A stretch of DNA of 64,000 nucleotides from Phycomyces nitens. Its lineage: Eukaryota > Mucoromycota > Mucoromycetes > Mucorales > Phycomycetaceae. The translations under genes and the position numbers were made by a program. The first letter of the stretch is position 1. Each line of letters starts with the position of its first letter. The stretch lies in contig JAHRBC010000005.1 of assembly GCA_022702545.1 (NCBI GenBank), positions 4,278,001 through 4,342,000 on the forward strand, given 5' to 3'. The notes below the pieces were generated by a model, which ran no database searches, had not been told where the DNA came from, and was given only the letters and a program-made list of their open reading frames with translations. This document shows positions 46,784-57,945 of the stretch, one piece after another.

Positions 46784-49161
46784 TCAAGGTGCTTTGTTCT
46801 TGCCTTTTAATGTTCGTCGTCGTGGTTCTCCTGTAGCCATTGGATCTATTCTATTTTCTTTTGTGGCTGCCTCTGCCTTGACCTCAGATACCAAGGCTTC
46901 CACATCTGCCAATGAAGCCCGATGGCTTGAACGAAGTCCAGAGGCCTGAATCTTCTTTTCAAGTTCGTATCTAAATGTTGCTTCTTCCTCTAGTCGTTTT
47001 GCAGTCGCTGCTGCTTCTGTCTGTCTGCGGATAGGAAATATTTCCTTTTTATGAAGCTCGATTCCTTCGGCTATGGTTGCCTCTAGGCACTTTTTGGGAT
47101 CCTCAGACGAGAAGTTTTCTGTGAGTAAATCATATTCATCAGGCGTAAACTCCTTTCGATCACTATAATCAGAAGGCCGGAAAGGATAAAAGTACGGCTC
47201 TCCGGTGACAAAGGGGTGGTGGCGGGCCTCATGAGGGGTCCATCGCTGAAGAGGGTTGATGGCCAACAGACCGCCAAGAAAATCAATCAAGGACTCTCTT
47301 ACTTGTATGTCTTTGTGGTGTTAGATTTTGTTGTCTAGACGTGAGACACATACCTCTTTCGTGTTCCCGGAACCCTTTGAGCATATTTGCCTTTAGATTG
47401 TTGCTGTTGCTGTTACTGTTGGCATTCATAACCAGATCTCTAATGTTGATATCTTTGAGGTATCGTTTGCTGGGCAACTCGGGCCTTCCTTGCTCTCGTG
47501 CAAATTGTTCTCTGCTTTTGAACTCATAGTAATACGTTCCATTTCCTCGATCAATCTTATTGAATAATTTTGGAGTATTTCTTGCTTTGTACAACATCCC
47601 AGAGGGAGGGTTTCTGTTGAACGTGTTAGACACTAGATATCTGTGGATCTATCTATGAACCTACCCAAGTGCTTCTATGATTCGAGCCAATTGATTGTAT
47701 TCAGAATTTCCAGGGAAAAGAGGTAGACCCAAATATAGCTCGGCAACAATACATCCTAGAGACCACATATCAATTGCATGGCCGTATTGCATGCCCAACA
47801 GGACTTCTGGTGACCGATAGAAGCGAGACTGAATGTATGTGACCAGCCGAGTTGACTTGTTTGAAGAAGATCCATAGTCAATGATCTTGATGGTTGGAGA
47901 ATCGGGACTGATGACAAGAATGAGATGAAAGATAAAAGATAAAAACAAGATGAATGACTACCTTTTTAAAAGAATGTTTTCTGGCTTGAGGTCACAGTGG
48001 ATAATATTGGCTTCCTTGAGCAAGGTCAGACTGTCCAGCAGCTGTAGAGTCAGAACGCGTACGAGGTTTGTAGAAAGACCTTGGTAGCTATTCTGTCTAA
48101 TGAGCTCGTATATGTTGAATGAAAGAAGCTCAAACACCAGACAGAGATGGTTCTTGTGGATAAATGTGTGGTGCAATTTCAAGATCCTGTGCCGGTCCTC
48201 TTGGTCAATCTTTTGACTAAGCTGTTGGGATAAAGGACATTAGAGGTGGCCCCCACAAGCAATAATCCATAATCTCCTTGCCTGTTTCAAGATATCGACC
48301 TCAATCTGACTCTGAGCACGGTAGGCAGCCTTGTTCTTGATCACCTTTACAGACACCAGCTCACCCGTAGATAGCCTCTCACACTTTACCACCTGGCCAA
48401 AAGTACCTTGGCCAAGCATATCAATCACACGATATCTACAGCGTACAATAAGTTGGTCATCCTTTACTCATCGCTGTGCCTCCTTACTGATGGTCGTGTT
48501 CTTTTCCCAGCACATCATTGACCCGTAGAATATAATCACAATTCTCATTATCAAATCCATCATTCATTCCTGGCTTGCTTGGTCTGGTCAAGACTCGCTT
48601 TGGATTCACTTGTGGGGAATACTGAGACCCATTTAGGCTTGTGTATATATCCACCAGACCAACTGTTACACGCCGTACCAAAGAAGACTTGTGCCGATAA
48701 CCTACAAGTATGAATTTATTTGGTTTCTTGGTTGGATCTAATGGGAAGGGAGTATTGGCTACCTCTTTGGAGGGAACACGCTTATTGAGCCCAAAATGAG
48801 GGATTGGCTTTTGGAACCCTCGACGTCTGGTGGTTTCCAGATGTGGCTCGATGGGTTTACCTGGCTCAATAAGAGCCGAGTAAAAGGGAGTCTCATGGTG
48901 GAAACGACTCGGACCATTCGAAAAGGGCTCACTGGCATTCTTTCTCTGGATGACTTCCACTGGCCGTTTGAGGCGCATCCTTGTGGCTTCCTTGACCTCT
49001 GCATGTTCGAATTCTGAATCTGTATCCAGTTCAGATTCAATGGGATTGTGGTCAAGCTCTTTGGGTGACTGGTGGTGGTGGTGGTGGTGGTGGTTAGTAA
49101 AAGGATCAATCATGGACTTTGATGGCCTCAAAAATGTCTGGTAGGTAGAGCGAGAAGACAT
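46784..49161 (-). CDS. YAK1: Dual-specificity kinase YAK1 (DYRK family), ~740 aa
   Basis: Stress- and nutrient-linked kinase. The N-terminus (~225 residues) is disordered and carries a poly-His run and the family lead-in [19 protein letters not shown]. The kinase starts [17 protein letters not shown], with the Lys in VSVKVIKN. The catalytic loop is [12 protein letters not shown]. The metal motif is IIDYGSSS, where DFG/DYG normally reads DFGSSC. The activation loop keeps the autophosphorylated Tyr ([15 protein letters not shown]). The CMGC end is [16 protein letters not shown], followed by a Lys/Glu-rich coiled-coil tail. An intron at 48222-48281 has a GC donor (AAACAG then GCAAGG); frame continuity to [12 protein letters not shown] requires it. 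Confidence 0.9.
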
Positions 49162-49259
49162 TGCAAGATGTTTATATATATTACGATGATTACAGAAATA
49201 GTGAATAATTGTGCTTTTTGTTATATGAATGCTATATACAAAGAAAGAGAGAGAAAGAG

Positions 49260-49295
49260 AAGAGAGAAGAGAGAGAGAAAAGAGAATACTTTATT
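49260..49295. repeat. GA-rich tract
   Basis: Runs of GAGAGA/AGAAGAGA in the short gap between the CSC1-type stop codon (49351) and the YAK1 start (49161). It may be part of the YAK1 promoter. Confidence 0.6.
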
Positions 49296-49350
49296 TTATT
49301 TTTTCTCCCATCTCTGTCTCTTTCATTAATCTTGTTATTCGCTTGCTATA

Positions 49351-52300
49351 TTAAGAACTAGACGGTGATTGTGTGGAGCAAAAAACGGCCGGCGCACTGT
49401 CTCCATTCTGAGGGTTGATATTGGGGCGTTGAGGATCTAGGTTACCCATAGAATGACGACGTTGGGATGGGTGGTGATAGTATGTTGCATGAAGACCAGC
49501 CTGTAGATCACTATTATCCGAATCATCGTCCTTTTCGTCTAATGAGTAGACACTGATAGCCATTGGTGTCCTTGAAGATCGCCTGGTGTTCTTGGACTGT
49601 TCGGATTCCAGCCCTTCTCCAGTATTTGGTCTATGCTTAAGGCCTTCTGCCATTGTCTTTGGTCCGTTGGTCTTTATAAACTTATCCGCAGCCAGCGCAC
49701 CCTTTTCGCCGGAAGCATCAAGACTAGGACTGCTTCCAGGCTTGGTGATCTTGTCTGGTTCTTTACGTTTAGCAGATTCTGCCCGTCGCAGCATTTGGGC
49801 CAGGTTGGTAGCAAGGTGACTGTCGCCAATACGCTTGTGTGGAGGTGGACGTGCGGCTTGTTGGCCGACCCGATTGAGTTTGATGGGGAGCCACAATTGA
49901 GGAAGCACTCCTTTCAATGCAGGATTACCAAAGTGCTTTAGTCCAGTGTCGAGTACGCCAGGATTAAGAGTGACGGGTGGTTGGCGATAGTCTGTCTTTT
50001 TGTCCGGAACTGCCTCGTAATCATCTTCATCCAATGCTACCCGGCGATGATGAACAGAGGATGGTTCATCCAATGTGGCAAATGACGTTTGATTGTTCAC
50101 CATTAGAGCAGCCGCAGTTGCCTTTCTCCATCTCTTGCGGTTAATATTGGTTGAATCTGAAGTCTGGGTGGTATCTGACAAGGGTGTTGACGCACGCTTT
50201 TCCAGACAGGCTTTATCAGAAATCGGCAGTTGCATCACATTGTCGCGCAAGAGCTGCATTGGTAGAAAACGGCTATTTTTCAAATAGGCAGAGTCGATCA
50301 TGAGCTTAAAGAGGATGGTCAGTATCATGAGTGGCACACACAGGATAGCTAGTGTAAAGAACTTTTTGAGGATAAAGATTCCAAGCATTGTGAGCTGGAA
50401 GAGAAGCAGGCCGACGATGACCCTTGGAAAGACCATGACCCAAAGCTTTCCGGATGTTTCATATGGAGTAAAATGGACATAGAGGAATCGGTACTTGTAG
50501 ACAAAGTATGTGATTGCAAAGTATACTGTGCCAAACACAAGGATCAAGGGCGATATGGTAGAGTACACCAGGACAATGATGAAGATCAAGAGAGGTGCAG
50601 GAAACTGGACACCATAATTAAAGGAGCTCGGCACTCGGTTCCTAGCATATTCTCGAGGCGATTTGCAGATGAAGAACTCCTTGAACCCACGGACAATCAA
50701 TGGACCCAAAAGAAGTAGGTTGAGTGGCATCCTAGGATCATTGTCTGAGCTCAGTGTTTCAATTTTTTTTGGAAATTATTGATTATTGTATTATAGATAC
50801 TTACAACAAGAAGCCTTGGAGGATGGTGTAGTTGATAAAGAATGGAGACACCTACAATAATGGGTTAGTGTCTATGTACAGGATATCTCTTGATATACTT
50901 ACTGCAGGCAACTTCTCGCCCAATACATTGACAATGTCTTTGGGGTTATTAAAAAAGGTGACAAGTGTGCTGGTGACTGTGTTTACAATGGCAAATACGA
51001 GGAGAACATTGAACAAGAGAAAGAAAAAGTATCTAGAGATCAATAGTCAGCAACCGCAACTGCAACATATTTGGTGGTCCTTACTTGCTAAATGTTGTCT
51101 CGGCCAAGGCACTACGGGCACGGATTCCTTGCAATTTACCGAGAACTGGGTTGCAATTAAGATAAGCCAACTCAGTTTCTAGAAGGCTACATGTACGACT
51201 TACAATCTATAATCAATGGTAGGATTGCCATAAAGATATTTACGAGTAGAGTAGGAATGACACCCTGCAAGAGGTTGAACAGCAGGGTAGAGTTCTTTGC
51301 TCTTTCGGCCAACGAAGGTGATAGTTTCTCGAGTACATCGATACTGGTGAGGGAGGCCAGGGCAGCAATTGGGATAACCCAAAAGATGGCTAGGGCGATC
51401 GTGATGGTCCACACAACTACCTCGCGCACCAATCGTTCTCTGCCTCTTATGGTTACGTTGTTCCACAGAACATCGCGCGGTTCGTAGGCCATCACAGTAC
51501 GACAGACAAACGGGGTAGGACTAATTGCGATCTGAGAGACAATCAACTAGGGTAATCAAGATGATTAGGGGCCAGGTTTGGTTTGTATTGACAGTTGGTT
51601 GCCTTGGAAACCACACCTACCGCACTGGCCATGTTCTTAAATGTCACAAATCCAACGTTTGTCATTTCAAAATCATTGGACTGACGTGCCTCTATCACTC
51701 GTTTATCCAGCTCATCAAACATGTTCGTATAATACTCAATGGCATCAACCTTTGCGCCAAACAGACCTAGAAATCCTGTCTTGACCTGGGGACGATGCGA
51801 TTGAGTACCACGCTTTTTTGGGTCTATGAGATTCATAAGCATTGCAGTGCTGCTTGTATTCTCTTCATGCTCAATTGCCTGCTGGGTTAACTTTTCAACA
51901 CGTTTCAGCATCTTTGCGTCCTCGAGAACAAGATCAGGATCATAGTCTGGAATTCTGCATGGGTTACCCCAATAGGTCGCATAGGCTCTTTCTAGGTGCT
52001 TCAAGGCCGAGAGACGTTTCTTCAAGAGTTTGTTGAGGTTGGTAATGTGTCGTACAACATAGCAACTTTCGACTGAACCAATGTTCAAATGTTCAAAATA
52101 TTCCGCCAATTCACGGTCAGAACGCAATTTCTCGGGTATACCGGTGACAATAACGGATCGAGCCGTGAGGGTTTTAGAAAGACGAATGAGGTATTTAGCG
52201 CGAAGGTAGATGTGGGAATCGTAGTTCTGTTGAAGGAAATAAAAGGTAAAAAAGGTAAAGATGTAGGTGAACACAAGATAGGCAATCAAAGAGTTGGAGG

Positions 52301-53130
52301 ATTCGTCAATGACTGTGATTGATAATCTGTTGACTGCTGTGATGTTTGGGTTCGTTGCGTTTCCAGTCTGCATGCTAATTGGAACAAGCACAGTAAGGCC
52401 AAACACTGAGCATATTCCAAACAGTTTTATTCCCATGACAAGGAATTGAATAAGCTTCAGATATATAAAAATAAGTGATCCGAGCATGTTACACTGTCAC
52501 TCAATCCTACCACTACTGCGTCCAGTCCGACGTTATCCAAGAGCTGTTCTTGGCTGATGCGAATTAAGGGTATAACCCAGCCAAATAGAGATGATGGCAA
52601 CTCTGGTGGCCGATGTCTATCAATTGGTGAGCTTTAGGTTTCTAATAAACAGCATATCCAGTGCCTGGCTGCTCACTTTTTCATATTCATACGCGGGGCA
52701 AAGATCACTGGTATCCTAATATAATCGTTACACCAAATGGCATTGTAGTGCCCCAGGGATTCCCGCTTTACCTTGTTCTCACAACACAAAATACCAAGAA
52801 ACAAAACAGGCCAACTGATGAACTGATCAGCAATTGACTGTCCAGTCCACTCTGCTTATCAACACTTCCTACCACAGACAGAGGTCCATTGACCTGGCCA
52901 GTACCAAAGTCTGGTATGATGCCATCGTAGCCTGTAGAGCTTGTCTGTGCAGGATCAGGAGCTGCTGAAGACATTGTTGATTGTATACTGGACATTGCAC
53001 TAGAGAAAACGCTCGATGCAGCGGCCGATATGGGGCCAGAGCTGGCCATGGTTATGGTCGGTATGTTGGTGACCAGAGACGTAAATGCGCCCGTGGGGGT
53101 CGGGCCCATTGCTGAGGAAAGCGTATTCAT
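49351..53130 (-). CDS. CSC1/TMEM63-type (DUF221/RSN1) membrane channel, roughly 1,100 aa
   Basis: Predicted osmosensitive, calcium-permeable cation channel of the plasma membrane. The first exon is a Ser/Thr-rich extracellular N-terminus followed by a membrane segment (LLISSSVGLFCFLVFCVV). The next exons give RIPVIFAPRMNMK, RPPELPSSLFGWVIPLIR and GLDAVVLIQFLVMGIKLFG, the usual RSN1 lead-in. The cytosolic RRM-like loop starts RSVIVTGIPEKL and ends VGFVTFKNMASA, then AYEPRDVLWNNVTI. About eight further membrane segments follow, including FPAPLLIFIIVLVYSTISPL. The last ~290 residues are a hydrophilic tail rich in Ser and charged residues. At least eight introns; the one after DAVV (59 nt) is needed to reach LIQFLV. 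Confidence 0.88.
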
Positions 53131-54280
53131 CTGTCAAGGAGTAAAGAAGAGAAACAATGCATCATTTTTTTCGATTATTTTAATACAGCGCAGATTGTAA
53201 GCAGGTCATGTGACTTGTATTTTAGACTGAGCTTTTTGTGGATGAAGGAGTTGAAGAAGTAATGAATTTAAAACACTAATGCTCTGTTGTTTCATAAAAG
53301 AGCTACTGAATTGCCCAGATTTAATATAAAGAGTGATTTAGACTTTCTTCTGGCTATTCATGTGTTTTCTATGCAGCTGATAGCCACAATTGAAATGAAA
53401 TACAATCTGTTCACTTGGTTTTATGTAGTTAATTGGCCGAGCATCAAATACAATGATATCATTTTATCAATTCAATTCTACATGTATACAGCATTCCAGC
53501 CAGGTTTTTGCAGGTTTATACAGTTATTATTTACACCTCTTTAATCTTTTATATATAAAAAAGGGCATCTTACTTTATCATTCAAAGAGACTAGCTTTCT
53601 TATGGTCAACAAGAGTAAGCAATGGATAATTACATCATTGACAAATCGATTAATGTCATTTTTTTACTCAGTTGCGCCAGTCAAACAAATGAAAGTAATA
53701 TGGATTTCATGGAGTATGAAAACAAGAAGAAGAAAAAACTTCTTTACCACAAGGACAATTGTTCTAATGACATACGAATGAATGGTCTGTCTATATATCA
53801 CAAAAATGTATAGCAGTAATTATAATATATATTCTGCACAGAAACTTCAAGATTTGTTTTAATTTATTACCTCGAGGCCACATTTTTTCTTCGTCTTTCT
53901 TTGTGGTCATAAAACCCTGCTCCAATAACCCTTGATCGCTTTCTTGTGCGACTATATATTAGAGTCCTCGATTCATTCTGCTTCATGCTTACACATCACA
54001 GCTACCAAATCTAATCTATACTAATCAGGATAATCTAATATGATGACAGCAGGCATATCTTGTTGCAAGAAAGTATTGTTCGTCAAGGCAAGAGGCAAAT
54101 ATCACGGATTATTGCTGTGCATATTCTTAAACTGTCCTTTTAATACAGTGTTTTTACTTGAGATTGAGACAACTTTGGAATCCTTTTAGACGAATTAAAA
54201 AGAAATTTAGACAGGTCTAATTTTTTAGATAAAATCACATTGCCAGTTGAGACTCTTTTTCATTTAATTCCAAACAAAAA
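53131..54280. other. Intergenic, no gene seen
   Basis: AT-rich flank of the channel gene with short frames of no recognisable content. Confidence 0.5.
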
Positions 54281-54960
54281 ATGGACTTTATTCATTATAG
54301 CCTTGAAGAAGAATCGCTTCTAGTTTTTGATGGCAGTGCTATTGAGGAATATGATAATATGGTCATTGAAAATGACAACCTTTAATACTTATTGATCTCG
54401 ACACAATTCCTAAACCTCAATCAACAACAATAGAGGTAATAGACATTCTAGTTACAGATATCTAGTAATTCTCTATTGTTTCTACTAGAAAGTATAAGAT
54501 ATACGGACAAGATCAAATTGAAATGCTTATTCGACTAACCCAAGAAGGGCTGTCAGGAACACAAACAACAGATTAATCTGGTATACCTCGTTGTAGCATT
54601 TACAAACTACTCGACAAATTCAATAATAGCAATGGAACACTGTTTTCTAGTCATACACCAAAGAAGAATAAATGTGAAGCAAAGAGACTGTTTTATCAAC
54701 TCTCGCTCTTTCTCATACATATCTCGACAATAACCCAACTATTGTTCTTGAAGAAGCAAGCCAAAGATTATGTAAACATTTCAAAGGTCTCAAGTCTCTC
54801 TTTCTGGGTTATACAAGCATATCTATGAAGAGTATGTCTTTAATAAGAAACTGTAGTTGGGCAAAAGTTGGAGTTTCCACAGTTGTTAAGTAGATAAAAG
54901 AGAGCAAACACAAAAGTATTGATGGCTTCCCTTTACCATTTGTTTTTCATAAAGTCAAAC
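54281..54960 (+). pseudogene. Tc1/IS630-like transposase remnant
   Basis: The plus strand reads, with stops and shifts, YGQDQIEMLIRLTQEGLSG, then SGIPRCSIYKLLDKFN and GTLF, a helix-turn-helix lead of the type seen in IS630/Tc1-like transposases common in Mucoromycota. Further on come DNNPTIVLEEASQRLCKHF, in a shifted frame VSLSGLYKHIYEEYVF, and then RNCSWAKVG resembling the RNxxWSxxG block after the second catalytic Asp. The catalytic DDE residues and terminal repeats were not found. At least two stops (including one in the HTH, near 54573) and two frameshifts show it is dead. Confidence 0.55.
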
Positions 54961-55507
54961 CTTTTCTAGGAAAAGAAAACCTGTGGTACTCAAGAAAGAA
55001 AACTTACGATTAAATTCATGGAATTAGTATGGATGTTCTGGACAGACATGACAAAACAGATACTCTCACTCCCTATAACCAAGGCAGGATAAGGTATACT
55101 GTAGCCACCCAGCTGTACCTGAGTATATAAGCTCTCAACATCATCATTTAATCGACACGTTTATTGGTCATACTCTCGTTAATTTGTTTTATCCAATACA
55201 TCAAACATTGTCAAGAATATAACTTATATTTACAGATCAATCCTGAATAATGCTATCGAAAATAATGATAATAATACAAACACCTTGATATTTTCTGGCA
55301 AGTATTGTAATTTAAATAATTCAAAGGTTGTATTGTTCTTATTGTCATTATTTTTATCTAGCTACAGTACATTACATTGCCAATGTATCATGACATTGAT
55401 GACCAAAGTACCCAATGTGTATTCTTTCCGATAATAGCGGTGATTAAAACACCTCAAAGTACAAAATCCGATATCAGTAAAAATAGACACAGCAGAAAGC
55501 GAGTCAC

Positions 55508-55920
55508 AGAATTACGCATTAATCAATTCCAAGACCCTAGTTGTCAATCACTTTTTTTACTCTTTACGCATCACAATCTACATGATAGAATCAATTTTTC
55601 AACCATCTTTTTCAAACAAATAAAGACACCAAACCAAAGTCTGTTAAGGATACATTTTGAATAAGTAAAGACTCTAAACTAAATTAGTTCATACAGCTCA
55701 AACAAACTGGCAACACTCGATTCTAATATACTCTTCAGATCAACATGTCAAACATGAATTACTGCTCCTGTCAACCATCTCTTTCTTGCTTTAGTTTCCG
55801 TATATCAGAGAGCAAATGAAGCACACCTATAGTGTTGACTTGTGCCTGACAATATTCTTGGCAATTCATATAGTCCTTGACTTGGTTTACGTTGCGTCGA
55901 TTTAACGGTATCCCCTAAAT
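55508..55920. repeat. Diverged duplicated segment, copy 1
   Basis: It contains TACGCATTAATCAATT, GTCAATCACTTTTTTTACTC, TTTGAATAAGTAAAGACTC and CAATTCATATAGTCCTTGAC in this order. The same series occurs at 57505-57945 with an extra ~170 bp inside. Both copies also carry GTCGATTTAAxGGTATCCC at the right end. It is probably an old duplicated or transposed non-coding element. Confidence 0.6.
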
Positions 55921-55990
55921 TAGTCTCATCTCAAACTCCATTCGCTCGCAGCCATTACAAAACTTCGCATTGCCCCTTTGTCTCGGCAGA

Positions 55991-56455
55991 ATGTCTCATA
56001 AATTTGCAAAAACAGGCATCTACCAAGATTGTGCCAAAGGCGCTACTGATCTTTAGCCCAAATATGACTACATTAACTTTGCGGATGTAGTTATGAAAGA
56101 TAAGAGAACTGCAAACTCTCTGTACATAACTACGCTGAATGAGTCTCTGCTGACAGCTTCAAGAAACCCAAAACCTCCAATATCTGATTTCATTGCTCAA
56201 TTCAATGTAAAGAATCAATATTCTATTTAGACGCGAGAACCAAAATCTGATAACTATCTATTTTGTTTTTCTTTTCAGAAACGAAACAACAATACTTCAC
56301 TCTTCTTCAAAGAATATATTGATTATTGGAAAGAAAGAAACGATGATGAAAGAGAAGAGTCGGGTCAAATAATTGAGAAGCGCATCTATAGCACATTATA
56401 AGATATAGCTGAAGATACGCTTAGTTCGACCGTAAACTCTTCTAAACGTACGTAT
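55991..56455 (+). pseudogene. Broken unknown gene (plus strand)
   Basis: From ATG at 55991 the frame reads SHKFAKTGIYQDCAKG, a stop, then YDYINFADVVMKDKRTA and NPKPPISDFIAQFN. An intron-like stretch ends at TTTTCAG near 56279, after which FFKEYIDYWKERNDDEREE follows and another stop. The product would be charged and helical; I do not recognise it. Two stops mark it as decayed. Confidence 0.35.
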
Positions 56456-56722
56456 ACATGTATGTTCAGATACTTTAAAAAATATCTAATCGGTGTATTG
56501 ACTATTATATTATATTTTTTAGTTGTTCAACAGAGATGAAACTATCAGTGGCAGCAGCAGTAGCAGCAGCAGCAACCAAAGATATAACAGAAGCAACAGT
56601 ATCATTTTAAATGATATGAGATTCATCGTTTTCACTTTCTCGAGATTTTCTTGCGTAGCCTACAATGTTGTATCCTTCCTTCTTGAGATTTTGAACAAAC
56701 AACTGATAATGAGGCAAGTAAT

Positions 56723-57345
56723 CTAGTACTTTTTTTTTGCTATATCATCTGAAAATCGGATCAACACAGACAAATGATATCTTTTAAGTATTTCTTTACC
56801 AGTACACTGTTCTTTTGCAACAAACAGTGAGCGTACACTGACTTTCCTGCTGTCATCACATCTTCTCTTTGAGTGAGCATATGTGAGGTCTACTTTATTT
56901 GCACACCATTTGCCGAAAGCAGTGGCAATCTTATTGTCAAATAAATCGGTATATTTCCAAACCATTTAAAGTATGTCGTTGTTGGTCAAATATTTGCACT
57001 CATAGACTTCTTCATTCATTGGATATCTTCTAAGTATGTCATGTTGAGAAATTGAATAACCTGAGTATGATTGACTACCATAAAAGAAAGAGAAAAAAGA
57101 TTAGATATCGTTGAGAATTGCTAGCCATTATCCATAATTACCAAATTGAACTTTATATTCCTCTTGTTTATTATCATCTGTGCATAGAATTTCTTTTGGA
57201 TACAAGTGGTAATGAGATGACCAGTTATCTCTAGTTAGGACACACGCCAAAATAGGCTTGGTAGAATCTTCCAAATAACATATATCAACATCTTTCATTT
57301 CTTCGATCCTTTTCGTCAGTTCAGCAACATTATACTCGTTTTAGG
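56723..57345 (-). pseudogene. Broken unknown gene (minus strand)
   Basis: Minus-strand reading gives EYNVAELTKRIEEMKDVD, LACVLTRDNWSSHYHLYP and EEYKVQFG, then a good intron (GTAATT to ATGGTAG) leading to QSYSGYSISQHDILRRYPM, a stop, and TDLFDNKIATAFGKWC with VRSLFVAKEQCTGKE. The conserved-looking splice signals and continuing frame suggest a recently dead gene of an unrecognised family. Confidence 0.4.
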
Positions 57346-57504
57346 CTTGGCAGTAAAATATACACACTGTTTGTTCCCTCGAAATGATTGGCATTATACA
57401 AAACAAACAAACAAAATGAAAGGAAAGCAAAAGAAAAGGTTTTTTTTTTCGTGGTGGACACGTCCTTTTTTCCAGTGACAGTAAATCGACACATGGAAAT
57501 GCGA

Positions 57505-57945
57505 GCCATAAAACTACGCATTAATCAATTGTAAGACTTTGGCTGTCAATCACTTCTTTACTCTTTAAGCCATAATTCTCTCTCGACATACCAGCATAGC
57601 TGTATCTTTCTTCCAATAATTTAAAAACCACAAAAAAAAACATAGAAAACCGGAAAACCGGAAACAAATTCTGTAATTCCAATCTCATTTTATGAGATAC
57701 CCACAATAAATCTGAGGCCGGCCTCCTTACAAACAAACAAAAAATTACGCATCGCAATCAGCATTTTAGAATCAAGTTATGAACCGTCTTATTGTTTTTG
57801 GAACAGACTTTTGTTAACTAGAAAATTACCAACTCAAAGTCCTTTAAGAAGACACTTTGAACCAGTAAAGACTCTAGAATATATCAATTCATATAGTCCG
57901 TGACTTGCTTCTCGATCTGTCGATTTAATGGTATCCCGCGGGTGG
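57505..57945. repeat. Diverged duplicated segment, copy 2
   Basis: Partner of 55508-55920: TACGCATTAATCAATT, GTCAATCACTTCTTTACTC, then an extra ~170 bp, then TTTGAACCAGTAAAGACTC, CAATTCATATAGTCCGTGAC and GTCGATTTAATGGTATCCC. Confidence 0.6.

Noticed and set aside
52428..52487. Start codon of a long channel-gene frame at 52487
   Set aside because: That ATG lies within a 59-nt intron; splicing GTAGTG to CTTATT joins the conserved GLDAVV to LIQFLVMG.
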